Assembly (NCBI GenBank): GCA_022822545.1
Contig: JAJEBE010000040.1
Coordinates: 1-64,000 of the forward strand
Direction of reading: 5' to 3'
Length of the DNA: 64,000 bases
Source of the DNA: Anaerolineae bacterium
Lineage (GTDB): Bacteria; Chloroflexota; Anaerolineae; Aggregatilineales; Phototrophicaceae
Positions 46,134 through 55,260 of the stretch are shown here, piece after piece. The number at the start of each line of letters is the position of its first letter. The stretch's first letter is position 1. Under the pieces are notes generated by a model. It ran no database searches, was not told where the DNA came from, and saw nothing but the letters and a program-made list of their open reading frames with translations. The position numbers and the translations under genes are program-made.

Positions 46134-46312
46134 AATCGCCCTCTAGGTCCTGCGCGTTAGTCCAAGGGCTGAAGCGGGCGGTTTAGACAAATGCGAAATT
46201 CCTTTAAGTCCAGCGCAGAGCAATTTATTCCATTGCCACTATAGTGTAGGATAGCCTCTAGCAATGAGAGGTCTTGGATTTGACAACCCTTAGGTAGTAC
46301 TGGAGGATAGAC

Positions 46313-47905
46313 ATGAGGCACAGGTTAGTTTTTCTAGTGGCGGCGCTCTTGCTTATAGCGGGCAGCGCAGTCGGGCAAGACGAGAGCTTCGAGCTCACGA
46401 TCATGCACACGAACGATGTGCACGGTCACCATGAGCCGCAGCGCAACGGCGATGGCGGCGCGGCGCGGCAAGCGACCGTCGTGCAACAGATCCGCGCTGA
46501 GGTGGATAATCACCTTTTGCTGGATGGTGGCGACCGCTTCACGGGTACGCTTTTCCATGTTCAATATCGTGGGCAAGATAGCGTACAGATCATGAACGCC
46601 ATCGGCTACGATGCGATGGCGCTGGGCAACCACGAATTCGATGACGGCAGCGAGATTCTTGCCAATTTCGTCGCCGGTTTGAACTTCCCAGCATTGAGCG
46701 CCAATATCGATTTCAGCGAAGATCCGTTGCTGGCCGGTTTGATTGATCCGCACACGATTCTCGATGTCGGCGGCGAGCGCATCGGTATCATCGGCTTGAC
46801 CACGCCGGAGACGGAGATTCTCGCCTCGCCGAGCGACGAATTGGTCTTCAATTACGACCTGATTGGCGTCACGCAGGATCAGGTTGACCAGTTGACGATG
46901 GAGGGCGTGAACAAGATCATCCTGGTCACGCATATCGGCTACGGCGCTGACGTGGCGGTGGCGCAGGGAGTCAGCGGCGTCGATGTTGTCGTCGGCGGAC
47001 ATACGAATACCTTCCTCAGCAACGCCTACGCTGGCGCGCTCGGCGAATACCCGACCGTGCTGGAGAGCGCCAGCGGCGAGCCGGTGCTGGTCGTGCAGGC
47101 CAGCACGAAGACGGTCTACCTTGGCCGGCTGGATATTGAGTTTGATGGCGAGGGCTTGCTGACGGACTGGGATGGCGATGCGATATTGCTGAGCCGGTAT
47201 ATCAGCCCGGATCCGGAGATCAGCGATCTGATCGCCGGCTTGGCGGAACCAATCGCGGAATTGCGCGCGCAGCCCGTCGGTGAAAGCGCAGTCGATCTGA
47301 CCGGCACCAGCCCGCGTCTCTGCCGGATTGAAGAGTGTCTGCTGGGCAACTTGATCGCGGACGCGATGCTGGAAGAGACCGGCGTCGATATCGTCATTCA
47401 GAATGGCGGCGGCATCCGCGCCGATATCGCGGCGGGACAAGTGACGCTTGGCGATGTCTTGACCGTGCTGCCCTTCGGCAACTTGATAAGCACCTTTGAT
47501 TTGAGTGGCGCCGATGTGATCGTTGCCTTGGAGAATGGCGTCAGCCGGGTCGAGGTTGACGAGAACAACAACCCGGTGGTCGAAGGCGCATCGGGGCGCT
47601 TCCCGCAGGTGGCCGGCATGCGCTATATCTTTGACGCGACTCAGGAGGCGGGCAGCCGCATTGTCAGCGTGGAAGTCATGCAAGATGGCGCTTATGCGCC
47701 GATAGATCCGGAAGCGATGTACTCGGTAGCGGCCAATGATTATATTCGCGCCGGCGGCGATGCCTATTTCGTTCTGGAAACCAACGCCGTCAACGCCTAT
47801 GACGCTGGTCGTCCGCTGGATCAGGTAGTGGCCGATTACATCGCGGCCAACAGCCCGATAAACATTGCTTTGGATGGCCGCATCGCGCATCAAGCGGCTG
47901 AATAG
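46313..47905 (+). CDS. ushA: Secreted 5'-nucleotidase/UDP-sugar hydrolase (UshA-like)
   Basis: 530 residues, signal peptide (MRHRLVFLVAALLLIAGSAV) and GGAGG 7 bases before the ATG. The N-terminal metallophosphoesterase has the metal motifs TIMHTNDVHGH, DGGDRFTG, GNHEFDD, THIGYGAD and VVVGGHTN. The C-terminal substrate domain has NGGGIRADIAAGQVTLGDV and the aromatic-stacking VNAYDAGRP region. It releases phosphate and nucleosides outside the cell. Only the pre-protein is monocistronic; a terminator follows. Confidence 0.9.
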   Translation: MRHRLVFLVAALLLIAGSAVGQDESFELTIMHTNDVHGHHEPQRNGDGGAARQATVVQQIRAEVDNHLLLDGGDRFTGTLFHVQYRGQDSVQIMNAIGYDAMALGNHEFDDGSEILANFVAGLNFPALSANIDFSEDPLLAGLIDPHTILDVGGERIGIIGLTTPETEILASPSDELVFNYDLIGVTQDQVDQLTMEGVNKIILVTHIGYGADVAVAQGVSGVDVVVGGHTNTFLSNAYAGALGEYPTVLESASGEPVLVVQASTKTVYLGRLDIEFDGEGLLTDWDGDAILLSRYISPDPEISDLIAGLAEPIAELRAQPVGESAVDLTGTSPRLCRIEECLLGNLIADAMLEETGVDIVIQNGGGIRADIAAGQVTLGDVLTVLPFGNLISTFDLSGADVIVALENGVSRVEVDENNNPVVEGASGRFPQVAGMRYIFDATQEAGSRIVSVEVMQDGAYAPIDPEAMYSVAANDYIRAGGDAYFVLETNAVNAYDAGRPLDQVVADYIAANSPINIALDGRIAHQAAE

Positions 47906-47945
47906 AGCCGAGCGGGCCGGACCCGCCGCAGCAATCGCAAGCCCT

Positions 47946-47980
47946 AAACCGCTGGCTCCGGCCGGCGGTTTTCCTTTTTC
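47946..47980 (+). terminator. Intrinsic terminator of the UshA-like gene
   Basis: Stem AACCGC...GCGGTT (47947-47952 with 47965-47970), extended by internal GG/CC pairs, followed by TTTTCCTTTTT. It lies 40 bp after the stop codon. Confidence 0.7.
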
Positions 47981-48009
47981 GCCGCCGTCGGCATAGCGCC
48001 GGTGGCGCC

Positions 48010-51000
48010 ATGGCCTTGCCGCTTCTATGCTATATTTGTAAGTGTCAAGAGAAATATGCAGCGACTAGATTGGCCGTGCCCGAAGACAATAGATTCTACG
48101 ATCTGTTTTTCATCTACCATCCGGACAATGTCTCGATGGTCCGGCGCATCGCCGCGCAGCTCAGCGCCATGGGCAGCGTATGCCGCTTCGAAGAGGACGA
48201 CTTCCGCAAGAGCGCGGTGGATATCGCCGAGTTGAAAGACGGCGTCTTGCGCTCGCACATGGTCGGGGTGGTGCTATCGCCGGAATCGGCCGCCAGCCAG
48301 CTCTGCAATGAGTTGATCCAGCACGCCGTCAACAGCAGCAAACGCATCGTCAGCCTGATCCTCGATGAAGACATTGAGGTGGAGGTGCATCCGGCGATCG
48401 CGGACAATCCTTTTGTGTTCTTCCGCGAGCGGGACAGCCTGGCGGAGCAGGTTGATGAGCTGCGCCAATACTTGAAGGTCGATCAGGAAACGAGGCTGCA
48501 CACCGAGTTGCTGGTCGCGGCCGATATCTGGCAGCGGCGTGGGCGGCGGCCCAGCCAACTCCTGGCGCCCGAGATCGTGGTTGAGGCGCGTCAATGGCTG
48601 GCGGATGCCAACATGCGAACACTGAAGCCGTCGCCCTTGCTCGTCGAATTCATCCACAGCAGTCGCCGTCAGCAGCCGCCTAGCGCCGGGTCGTCTCGTC
48701 GCGCCCGGCTGGGCTTGGCCGCAGTCGCCCTAGTTGTGCTTGCGCTGGGTTTCCTGCTGCTGCGCGCGGCGCTGGAGGCAAACCAGGCGGCGCAGGCAGC
48801 GGCAGCGCAAACACAGGCGGCGCAGACGCAACTGGCATTAACCGGGGCGGCCGCCACCGCCGCCAGCGATAGCGCCGTCAGCCTAGTTGACGCGCTGGCC
48901 GCCACCAGCGCGGTCATCGCCGAATCGGTCAACCAAACCGCGCAGGCAGCAGCAGCGACGGCCACGCAGGCGGTCTACGCCACCGAAACCGCTTACGCTG
49001 TCGCAACGGTGGCGCGCGCGACTGAGATTTACGAGAAAGCGCGAGATGCCGACGCGGCTCGGCTGGTAGACGCGGCGGAAGAGGCGCTGGCGGCCGGCGA
49101 CCGTGAGTTGGCGCTGGCCCTGGCTTGGGTGGCGAAAGATGCCTTGGACAATCCCAAGCCGGCCTACCGCGTGCTGCGACGGGCGACGGCGCGATCAAGC
49201 AGCGCTGTGTTGAACGCGGATTCCATACCGCGCTTTCAGCCGAGCGGCGCGCATTTCGCGCTAATCGCGGACGCGGGCCAATCGCTGCGGATTTATGAGA
49301 GCGCGAGCTGGACTCTCAAGGCGGAGGCCAGCGATCACGAAGCGCCGATCACGCAGTTGGCCTATAGCCCGGATGGCAGCCTATTGGTCAGCGCGGCGCG
49401 AGATGGAGAAATCGTGCTGCGCGAGGCTGAATCGGGAGCTGTCATCACAGGCCTGGCCGCGCACGAGGGAGAGATCACGGCGCTGGCCTTTGACCCCAGC
49501 GGAGACAGGCTCTACAGCGCCGGCAGCGAGCCTATGCTAGCCGCCTGGGACCTGGCTAGCGGTGAAGCGATCGCCACATACTCGCCCGAAGAGAGCGGTG
49601 CATCAGCCATTACGGAGTTGACAGCAACGGCGGACGGCGGACGTATCATTGGCTGGGCGACCGTCGACGACAGCCGCGTCATGGCGCAGTGGACGGCTGA
49701 TAGGCTTGAACCTGTAAGCGCCGACGCCGAACCGGTCTATCGTGGCGTTGACGCCGCCGGTCATTATGGCTACAGCGGCGGGAGCAGCCTGCCCGCCTAC
49801 CCCGGCGATCCCAACACCGGCGATCTTGCCATTTGGGATTTAGCCAGCGGCGACGAGATCGCGCGGCTGGTCGACGGCTTCAATTGGTCGCTCGGAGATT
49901 TGACCGCGCCGAGTGATAACCTGCTCTTCATCAGTTTTCATGAGGGCGCCGCGCTGGTTGGCGTGACGAGCAGCGATGGCGCTCAACGCGCCGTGCTGGT
50001 CAGCCTCGCCGATGGCAGCGTCATAAGGCAGTTCGAAAACGAACTCGCCGCCAATTTGGCATCGGCCGCCTTCGTCACTGGCCAGACCATCCTGTCGCGG
50101 ACGCGCGACGAGCGCTTGATTCTGTGGGCGCTCGCCGACGGCGGCGTCAAGATCGTTAGCGCGGGACCGGACTTGACGGAAATCGGTTTCAATCTGGAGT
50201 CGAATACGGTCGTCGGCTGGGAAGACGATGGACGGGCTTACCTTTGGCGAATGAGCGATAGCGGCGGCGAAGCGAGCGAGATATTGACCGATGCCTTGCC
50301 GGGCAGCGGCATCAGCCCGAGCGGCGAGGCGCTTCACCTGCTGGGCGCCGACGGCCTGCGCCTGATCTCGGTGGAAACGAGGGAAACATTCAAGGAGATC
50401 AATGCTCAATTTGTCAGGCGGCGCGGCACATTCATCGCCGTATCAGACGGCGCGCGTGTGACGCTGTATGATAGCGAGAGCGGAGACGACTTGGGCAGGT
50501 GGTCAGGTGAGTGGAACGGCCTGCAAGCGCTGCACATAGCGAATGACGGCGAGCGGCTGGTGGCGGTGGACGAAAGCGACTCGCTCTGGCTGCTGGCGCG
50601 CGAGCGCGACGAGGCGATGCCGCTGAATGCAGGCGTTGCCAGCGCGCCGTCCAAAGTCGCATTCTCGGCAAATGGCGAGCGAATGCTGAGCCTTCACGAC
50701 GAACGCGCAATCTTGTGGGATGCCGCCAACGGGCAGGCGCTGGGCGGATACGCGCTTGAAGGCGAATCGGTAGCGGCGATGGATATAGCCTTTGGCGCGG
50801 ACGGCGACACACTGTTATTTTACGCGCAACTGGAAAATGGATTGGCCGGCTTGACGGCGATCACAGGTACAGAGAATGTGGCGGGGCGCCGCACTTACCT
50901 CGGCGTCGCGACGGGAAAACTGTCGCGCGATGGGTCGGCGCTATTGTTAGCGCAGCGCGAGGGCGGCCTTCGCATCATCAGCGCCGCCGATGGCGAAGTG

Positions 51001-51336
51001 GCTCATCACTTGCCCGAAGCAAGGCAAATCCCCGACCACTGGCGCTACTTGCCTGAAGCGGGCTTGCTCGTCATCGCCGCCGGAAGAGAGTTGAGTATAT
51101 GGGATGTGACCGACGGCGAACTCGATCAGCGCTTTAGGCTGGGCCAGCCGATCGCTGAGTTTAGCTTGAGCGATGACGGACGAGTCATTGTGGCGGGCGA
51201 TATCGACGGCGCGCAAAGCTTGTGGCGCGTCGAGCAACCGGCAGAGTTGCTGCGGCGGATCGAAGCGGATTCTCCCGCGCGCGAGCTGAGTTGCGCCGAG
51301 CGCGTGCGCTATCTCGTGCTGCCGCTCTGCGAGTGA
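48010..51336 (+). CDS. TIR-TM-WD40 protein
   Basis: 1108 residues from ATG 48010; a GTG at 48076 just before the domain is a possible true start. Residues about 28-150 form a TIR-like domain (NRFYDLFFIYHPDNVSMVRR; MVGVVLSPESAASQLCNELI), whose Glu101 in CNEL aligns with the catalytic Glu of TIR NADases. About residues 232-254 are a membrane helix, then an Ala/Gln-rich coiled coil. Residues about 400-1100 are WD40-like repeats (DHEAPITQLAYSPDGSLLVS, AHEGEITALAFDPSGDRLYS). No NTPase or STAND domain is visible. TIR enzymes consume NAD or make signals in immunity; linking one to a membrane-anchored propeller sensor is plausible but unproven. The glycosyltransferase follows by 5 bp. Confidence 0.75.
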   Translation: MALPLLCYICKCQEKYAATRLAVPEDNRFYDLFFIYHPDNVSMVRRIAAQLSAMGSVCRFEEDDFRKSAVDIAELKDGVLRSHMVGVVLSPESAASQLCNELIQHAVNSSKRIVSLILDEDIEVEVHPAIADNPFVFFRERDSLAEQVDELRQYLKVDQETRLHTELLVAADIWQRRGRRPSQLLAPEIVVEARQWLADANMRTLKPSPLLVEFIHSSRRQQPPSAGSSRRARLGLAAVALVVLALGFLLLRAALEANQAAQAAAAQTQAAQTQLALTGAAATAASDSAVSLVDALAATSAVIAESVNQTAQAAAATATQAVYATETAYAVATVARATEIYEKARDADAARLVDAAEEALAAGDRELALALAWVAKDALDNPKPAYRVLRRATARSSSAVLNADSIPRFQPSGAHFALIADAGQSLRIYESASWTLKAEASDHEAPITQLAYSPDGSLLVSAARDGEIVLREAESGAVITGLAAHEGEITALAFDPSGDRLYSAGSEPMLAAWDLASGEAIATYSPEESGASAITELTATADGGRIIGWATVDDSRVMAQWTADRLEPVSADAEPVYRGVDAAGHYGYSGGSSLPAYPGDPNTGDLAIWDLASGDEIARLVDGFNWSLGDLTAPSDNLLFISFHEGAALVGVTSSDGAQRAVLVSLADGSVIRQFENELAANLASAAFVTGQTILSRTRDERLILWALADGGVKIVSAGPDLTEIGFNLESNTVVGWEDDGRAYLWRMSDSGGEASEILTDALPGSGISPSGEALHLLGADGLRLISVETRETFKEINAQFVRRRGTFIAVSDGARVTLYDSESGDDLGRWSGEWNGLQALHIANDGERLVAVDESDSLWLLARERDEAMPLNAGVASAPSKVAFSANGERMLSLHDERAILWDAANGQALGGYALEGESVAAMDIAFGADGDTLLFYAQLENGLAGLTAITGTENVAGRRTYLGVATGKLSRDGSALLLAQREGGLRIISAADGEVAHHLPEARQIPDHWRYLPEAGLLVIAAGRELSIWDVTDGELDQRFRLGQPIAEFSLSDDGRVIVAGDIDGAQSLWRVEQPAELLRRIEADSPARELSCAERVRYLVLPLCE

Positions 51337-51341
51337 GCGAC

Positions 51342-52484
51342 ATGAAGCGCCTGCTTTTTGCCTCGTGGTATACCGGCCTGGGCGGCGGCGAGACGGATCT
51401 GCTATCGCTGCTGGAAACACTGGACGCGAGCAAGTATGAATGTCATCTTTTACTGCCGGCGGAAGGCAGGCTGTCGGAGCGCTGGCGCGGGCTCGGCGGT
51501 CGGACGCATATCCTGTCGTATCGCGGCGCATCAACCTTGTTTGTGCCGAAAATCTGGGCGCAGTTCCCTGTGGCGCATCGGCTGGCCGACCTTCTGACGC
51601 GCGAGCGCATCGACCTGGCGCACAGCGATTATCATACACTGCCCTTCCTCGCCCCGGCGGCGCGGCGCGCGGGCATCCCCCTGATGTGGACCGTACACGG
51701 CTGGTGGTTTCGGCCGAAGCCCTGGCAACAGGCATTCTTCCGCAGATTGCGGACTGTGGCCCGCTCGAAGGCGATCCGCGACGGCTTCCTCGGTGCGCCG
51801 CCATTCATGTCGGCGGATGTCGTGCCGGTCTTGTATTCCGGCGTCGATACCAAGCGCTTTCATCCGGGATTGGACGCAATGCGCCTGCGCCGCGAGCTCG
51901 GTCTCGGCGAGGGGGCCAAGGTCGTTGCCATGGCGGGGCGCTTCCAGCGGGTGAAGGGCCACCACATTTTTCAGGATATGGCCGAGCGCCTGCTGGCGGA
52001 ATTGCCGGCGACGCAGTTCATCATCGCGGGCGATGACACCTTCGGCGCGGCGGCCGATCAGCGCTATCGCGATGCTATCCTGGCGCGGGCAGCCGACAGC
52101 GCCGCGCTGCGCGACAACCTGCGCTACATCGGCTTTCGCGAGGATATCGAAATGGTCTACGCGGCGGCTGATGTCGTCGTCTGCCCGTCCGAGTTTGAGA
52201 GTTACGGCAAAGCCAACCTCGAGGCGATGGCTTGCGGCAGGCCTGTCGTAAGCGGTCGGCGCGGCGGACCGGCCGAGACGGTGGCGGATGGCGTGACCGG
52301 CTATCTGGTCGAAAGCGGCGATGCGGTGGCGCTGGCGGCGCGGGCGCGACGCTTGCTCGGCGATGCGGAACTGCGCGGCAAGATGGGCAGAGCGGGAAGG
52401 CAGCGGGTCGAGACGGGATTCTCCCTCGCAGCCGCCACAGCCGCCTATGAGAGCATCTTTGACGAGCTCTTGCAGCTTAGTTGA
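51342..52484 (+). CDS. GT4-family glycosyltransferase
   Basis: 380 residues from ATG 51342, five bases after the preceding stop; the longer in-frame start at 51222 would overlap the WD40 region and is not used. GT-B fold: N-terminal ASWYTGLGGGETDLLSLLET, and C-terminal half AMAGRFQRVKGHHIFQDMAE, GFREDIEMVYAAADVVVCPS, ESYGKANLEAMACGRPVVSG with the donor-binding E-x7-E. It probably adds a sugar to a cell-surface acceptor. Co-transcription with the TIR gene is likely from the spacing, although a common purpose is not evident. Confidence 0.85.
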   Translation: MKRLLFASWYTGLGGGETDLLSLLETLDASKYECHLLLPAEGRLSERWRGLGGRTHILSYRGASTLFVPKIWAQFPVAHRLADLLTRERIDLAHSDYHTLPFLAPAARRAGIPLMWTVHGWWFRPKPWQQAFFRRLRTVARSKAIRDGFLGAPPFMSADVVPVLYSGVDTKRFHPGLDAMRLRRELGLGEGAKVVAMAGRFQRVKGHHIFQDMAERLLAELPATQFIIAGDDTFGAAADQRYRDAILARAADSAALRDNLRYIGFREDIEMVYAAADVVVCPSEFESYGKANLEAMACGRPVVSGRRGGPAETVADGVTGYLVESGDAVALAARARRLLGDAELRGKMGRAGRQRVETGFSLAAATAAYESIFDELLQLS

Positions 52485-53430
52485 TCGTCGCGTTGCCGAA
52501 GAACTTCGCCAGGGTATCGCTCAGGGTATTATCCCGCAGGTAGGCGATATTCGCGCCGGAGAAGGGTATCGGCTCCATGCCAAAGTGATTGACGAGGGCG
52601 TTGTCCGGCACGGTATTCGGCACTGCCAGCAAGTCCAGCAAGCTGGTGCTGACGGGCGAGCCGGGCAGGAGCGCCTGCATCACGCGGACGACCGGGCGCA
52701 GCAGACCAACCGGCACTGGCAGCAGGATGCGCCATGCGCCCAGCGCCTCGATAATGCGCCTTTCAATTTCGCCCAGGCTGAGCGCTTCGGGGCCGCCCAG
52801 CGCCAGTTCGGCGCCGATGGTGCTATCGTCGTCCAGGCAGCGGATGACCGCCTCAACCACATCATGTACCGACACCGGCTGGAACTCGGCTTTGCCGCCG
52901 CCGATCAGCGGGAAGACGATTGGACTGAGCTTTAGCAAACGGGCGAAGGTATTGAAGAATTCATCTTGGGGACCAAATATGGCGGAGGGACGCAGCGCGG
53001 TCCAGCGCATATCTGACGCGGCGACGAATTGCTGGGCGCGGCCCTTGCTGGCGAGGAAGCGATAAGGCAGATCCGCGCGGGCGCCGTTTTGGCTCATGTT
53101 GATGAAACGCTGTACGCCGGCTGCCTCGGCCGCCTTCAAGACATTAACCGTGCCTTGATAATTCACCGATTCGTAAGTCTGCCCGCCTTTTTCCATCGCG
53201 ATGGCGACGTAGTGAATCACGGCCGATACATCGCGCATGGCGGGGGCGAGGGAGGCGGGTTTGGTGACATCGCCCTCGACGATGTCGATGCGATCGGCAA
53301 TATCGCCCAAGCGCAAACTGGCTTTGGCCCGAGTGCGCACGAGCGCGCGCGCCGGCCTGCCCATCGCCACCAGTTTCTTCGCGGTTTGGTTGCCCAGGTA
53401 GCCGGCTGCGCCAGTGATCAAGATGGTCAT
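52477..53430 (-). CDS. NAD(P)-dependent epimerase/NmrA-like Rossmann protein
   Basis: 317 residues from ATG 53430, preceded by GGAGG at 8 bases; in-frame upstream ATGs are less likely. TGAAGYLGNQTAKKLVAMGR is the dinucleotide-binding motif, VIHYVAIAMEKGGQTYESVN lies where epimerases have VxHxAA, and NMSQNGARADLPYRFLASKG replaces the usual YxxxK, as in atypical SDRs of the NmrA/NDUFA9 type. The C-terminal membrane-adjacent tail matches the complex-I 39-kDa-like group. Likely a redox-sensing or quinone-associated protein. The stop overlaps the convergent glycosyltransferase by 8 bp. Confidence 0.75.
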   Translation of the reverse strand: MTILITGAAGYLGNQTAKKLVAMGRPARALVRTRAKASLRLGDIADRIDIVEGDVTKPASLAPAMRDVSAVIHYVAIAMEKGGQTYESVNYQGTVNVLKAAEAAGVQRFINMSQNGARADLPYRFLASKGRAQQFVAASDMRWTALRPSAIFGPQDEFFNTFARLLKLSPIVFPLIGGGKAEFQPVSVHDVVEAVIRCLDDDSTIGAELALGGPEALSLGEIERRIIEALGAWRILLPVPVGLLRPVVRVMQALLPGSPVSTSLLDLLAVPNTVPDNALVNHFGMEPIPFSGANIAYLRDNTLSDTLAKFFGNATIN

Positions 53431-53590
53431 CGCGTCGTCCTCCATGAGCCTGTTTAATTCTATTATAAGCGCCAAAAGCGAAGCGCGTCCAAGCTAGACA
53501 CTAATGCAATCGTTCAGGGCAATCGCTTCAATTAGTTCTTGGCGCCGAGTTCAGCGATGGTCGTCCGCTGCGGCTGCGACTTGTGGTTTC

Positions 53591-53615
53591 GGGCGACATG
53601 GCATGTCGCCCCTAC
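53591..53615. repeat. Palindromic interspersed element, copy 5
   Basis: GGGCGACATG-GC-ATGTCGCCC followed by CTAC, the same inner stem as copy 1 with a different loop. It lies in the 656-bp gap 53431-54086, which holds no credible gene. Confidence 0.7.
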
Positions 53616-53687
53616 AGATCGTTGCTTTAGCGAAGTTATCATGCAGTCAGCTTGCAGTCGCTCCCGAGCAGTATTTGTTTTTGGTTT

Positions 53688-53768
53688 GTATATTGTCCAA
53701 AACGGACGAAGTCGGACAATAAAAAATATTTTTCGGACATTAGACACAGTTTTCTGGGCGAAACGGAC
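53688..53768. repeat. CGGAC direct repeats at near-helical spacing, with an ATTGTCC/GGACAAT dyad
   Basis: CGGAC occurs at 53703, 53713, 53734 and 53764, i.e. spacings of 10, 21 and 30 bp, near whole turns of B-DNA. TATTGTCC (53690-53697) and GGACAATA (53715-53722) form a dyad, and a run of A/T (about 53719-53733) lies between repeats two and three. This is the kind of arrangement seen in regulator or initiator binding sites; no partner gene is evident. Confidence 0.45.
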
Positions 53769-54086
53769 AAAAGGCAGGCGGCTGCCGGTATGAATTTGGT
53801 ATGCCGGGGCAGCGGCGCAACCGCCGGCTTCGGCCCCTGACTGCCTTTGAACAGCACCCAGGGCGCGGGGCTGAAGGAGGAAATCGGCGGAGGGCATCGG
53901 TGGGACGCCGCGATTGAGAGCTTGCGATAATTGATCCATAGGGAGAGTGTATCATGATATTGAGTAGAAAGAAAGAACGAATGTTCGCTATTTTTTGAGG
54001 TCGCCGAAAAGCGATTTCAGGCGGCTGGGGGCGGGCATGGTAAAATACAGCCGAATTCTTCAGGGCGGGAGTATCAAGACTTAACC

Positions 54087-55148
54087 ATGACACAAGCGGC
54101 CAAGACTACACCGACGAGCATGCGCCGCATTTGCCTCGATGCGAAACAGCCCGCGGCGGAGGGCATCAACTTCGCCGCGGAGACCATAGGGTCGGGCGGT
54201 TTGGTCGCCTTCCCTACGGAAACGGTGTACGGCTTAGGCGCGAAAGCCTGGGACGCCTCTGCGGTCGACAAGATTTTCCGCGCCAAGGGCCGGCCCGCCA
54301 ATGATCCGCTCATTGTGCATATCGCCAGCATGGAGCAATTGCCGGCGGTCGCGCGGGAGATACCTGGGCTGGCCTACGCGCTCGGTCGTCAGTTTTGGCC
54401 GGGCGCGCTGACTTTGGTGCTGAAGAAAGCGACGAAAATCCCGCTGAATCTTACGGCGGGACTGGATACGGTCGCGGTTCGCGTGCCGGATCATCCGGTG
54501 GCTTTGGCCCTGCTCATGGCGGCGGACGCGCCTATCGCCGCGCCGAGCGCGAATCGCTTTTCCCGCCCCAGCCCGACGACAGCGCAGCACGTGCTGGATG
54601 ACCTTGGCGATGCGGTCGATGTCTTGCTGGACGCCGGCAAGACCGCTATCGGCGTGGAATCCACAATTCTGAGCCTGCTTGACGAGGGACCGCAAGTCTT
54701 GCGACCGGGCGGGGTATCCCTGGAAGCCTTGCGCGAGTTCATTCCCAAGCTGGATTTCAGGCCGCGTTTGCTGGGCGAAGATGAGGCCGCGCCGGCGCCG
54801 GGCAGCATGCTCAAGCATTATTCGCCGCGGGCGCGACTCCTCGTATTTCAAGGCGACGATGATCTGGCGGTGCGGGCGGCGATGGGCGCCGAAATTGAGC
54901 GACATCAGAACATCGGCCTCATGGCGGACGATGCTGACGCGGCCGCCTTTTGCGGGTTTAACGTCAAGATAGAGCGATTGGGGACGGGGGACGAGCAGGC
55001 GGCCAAACGCCTCTTCGCCGCGATGCGCGCCCTGGATGAACAAGGCGTCGACCTGATCATCGCGCGAGCGCCGGAGAAGCGCGGCCTGGGGCTGGCGGTT
55101 TGGGATCGGCTGCTGCGGGCGGCCGAGGGTTCGCTGGTCGAAGTCTGA
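54087..55148 (+). CDS. sua5: L-threonylcarbamoyladenylate synthase (Sua5, long form)
   Basis: The enzyme makes threonylcarbamoyl-AMP for the t6A modification of ANN-decoding tRNAs. 353 residues: the YrdC domain (about residues 28-215) has AFPTETVYGLGAKAWDASAV, KIFRAKGRPANDPLIVHIAS, PIAAPSANRFSRPSPTTAQH and GVESTILSLLDEGPQVLRPG. A C-terminal Sua5 domain (PGSMLKHYSPRARLLVFQGD) distinguishes it from short TsaC. No other tsa gene is close. Confidence 0.93.
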   Translation: MTQAAKTTPTSMRRICLDAKQPAAEGINFAAETIGSGGLVAFPTETVYGLGAKAWDASAVDKIFRAKGRPANDPLIVHIASMEQLPAVAREIPGLAYALGRQFWPGALTLVLKKATKIPLNLTAGLDTVAVRVPDHPVALALLMAADAPIAAPSANRFSRPSPTTAQHVLDDLGDAVDVLLDAGKTAIGVESTILSLLDEGPQVLRPGGVSLEALREFIPKLDFRPRLLGEDEAAPAPGSMLKHYSPRARLLVFQGDDDLAVRAAMGAEIERHQNIGLMADDADAAAFCGFNVKIERLGTGDEQAAKRLFAAMRALDEQGVDLIIARAPEKRGLGLAVWDRLLRAAEGSLVEV

Positions 55149-55260
55149 CCGCGGACAAAGCTCCCGCTCGCCCGGACTATTAAAGAGTCAAGCGCAAGCA
55201 GCGGCGAGAATATGCTATAATCCCGCCGCATAGGGTGAGGGATTCCGCGAGGGTTGGGCT

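Noticed and set aside
46334-47893. Long minus-strand ORF (519 codons) opposite the UshA-like gene
   Set aside because: It is a high-GC shadow of a clear metallophosphoesterase with signal peptide; its translation shows no family pattern.
53532-53939. 135-codon minus ORF in the gap before sua5
   Set aside because: It covers the hairpin element and CGGAC array; the composition is not protein-like and no start signal is seen.
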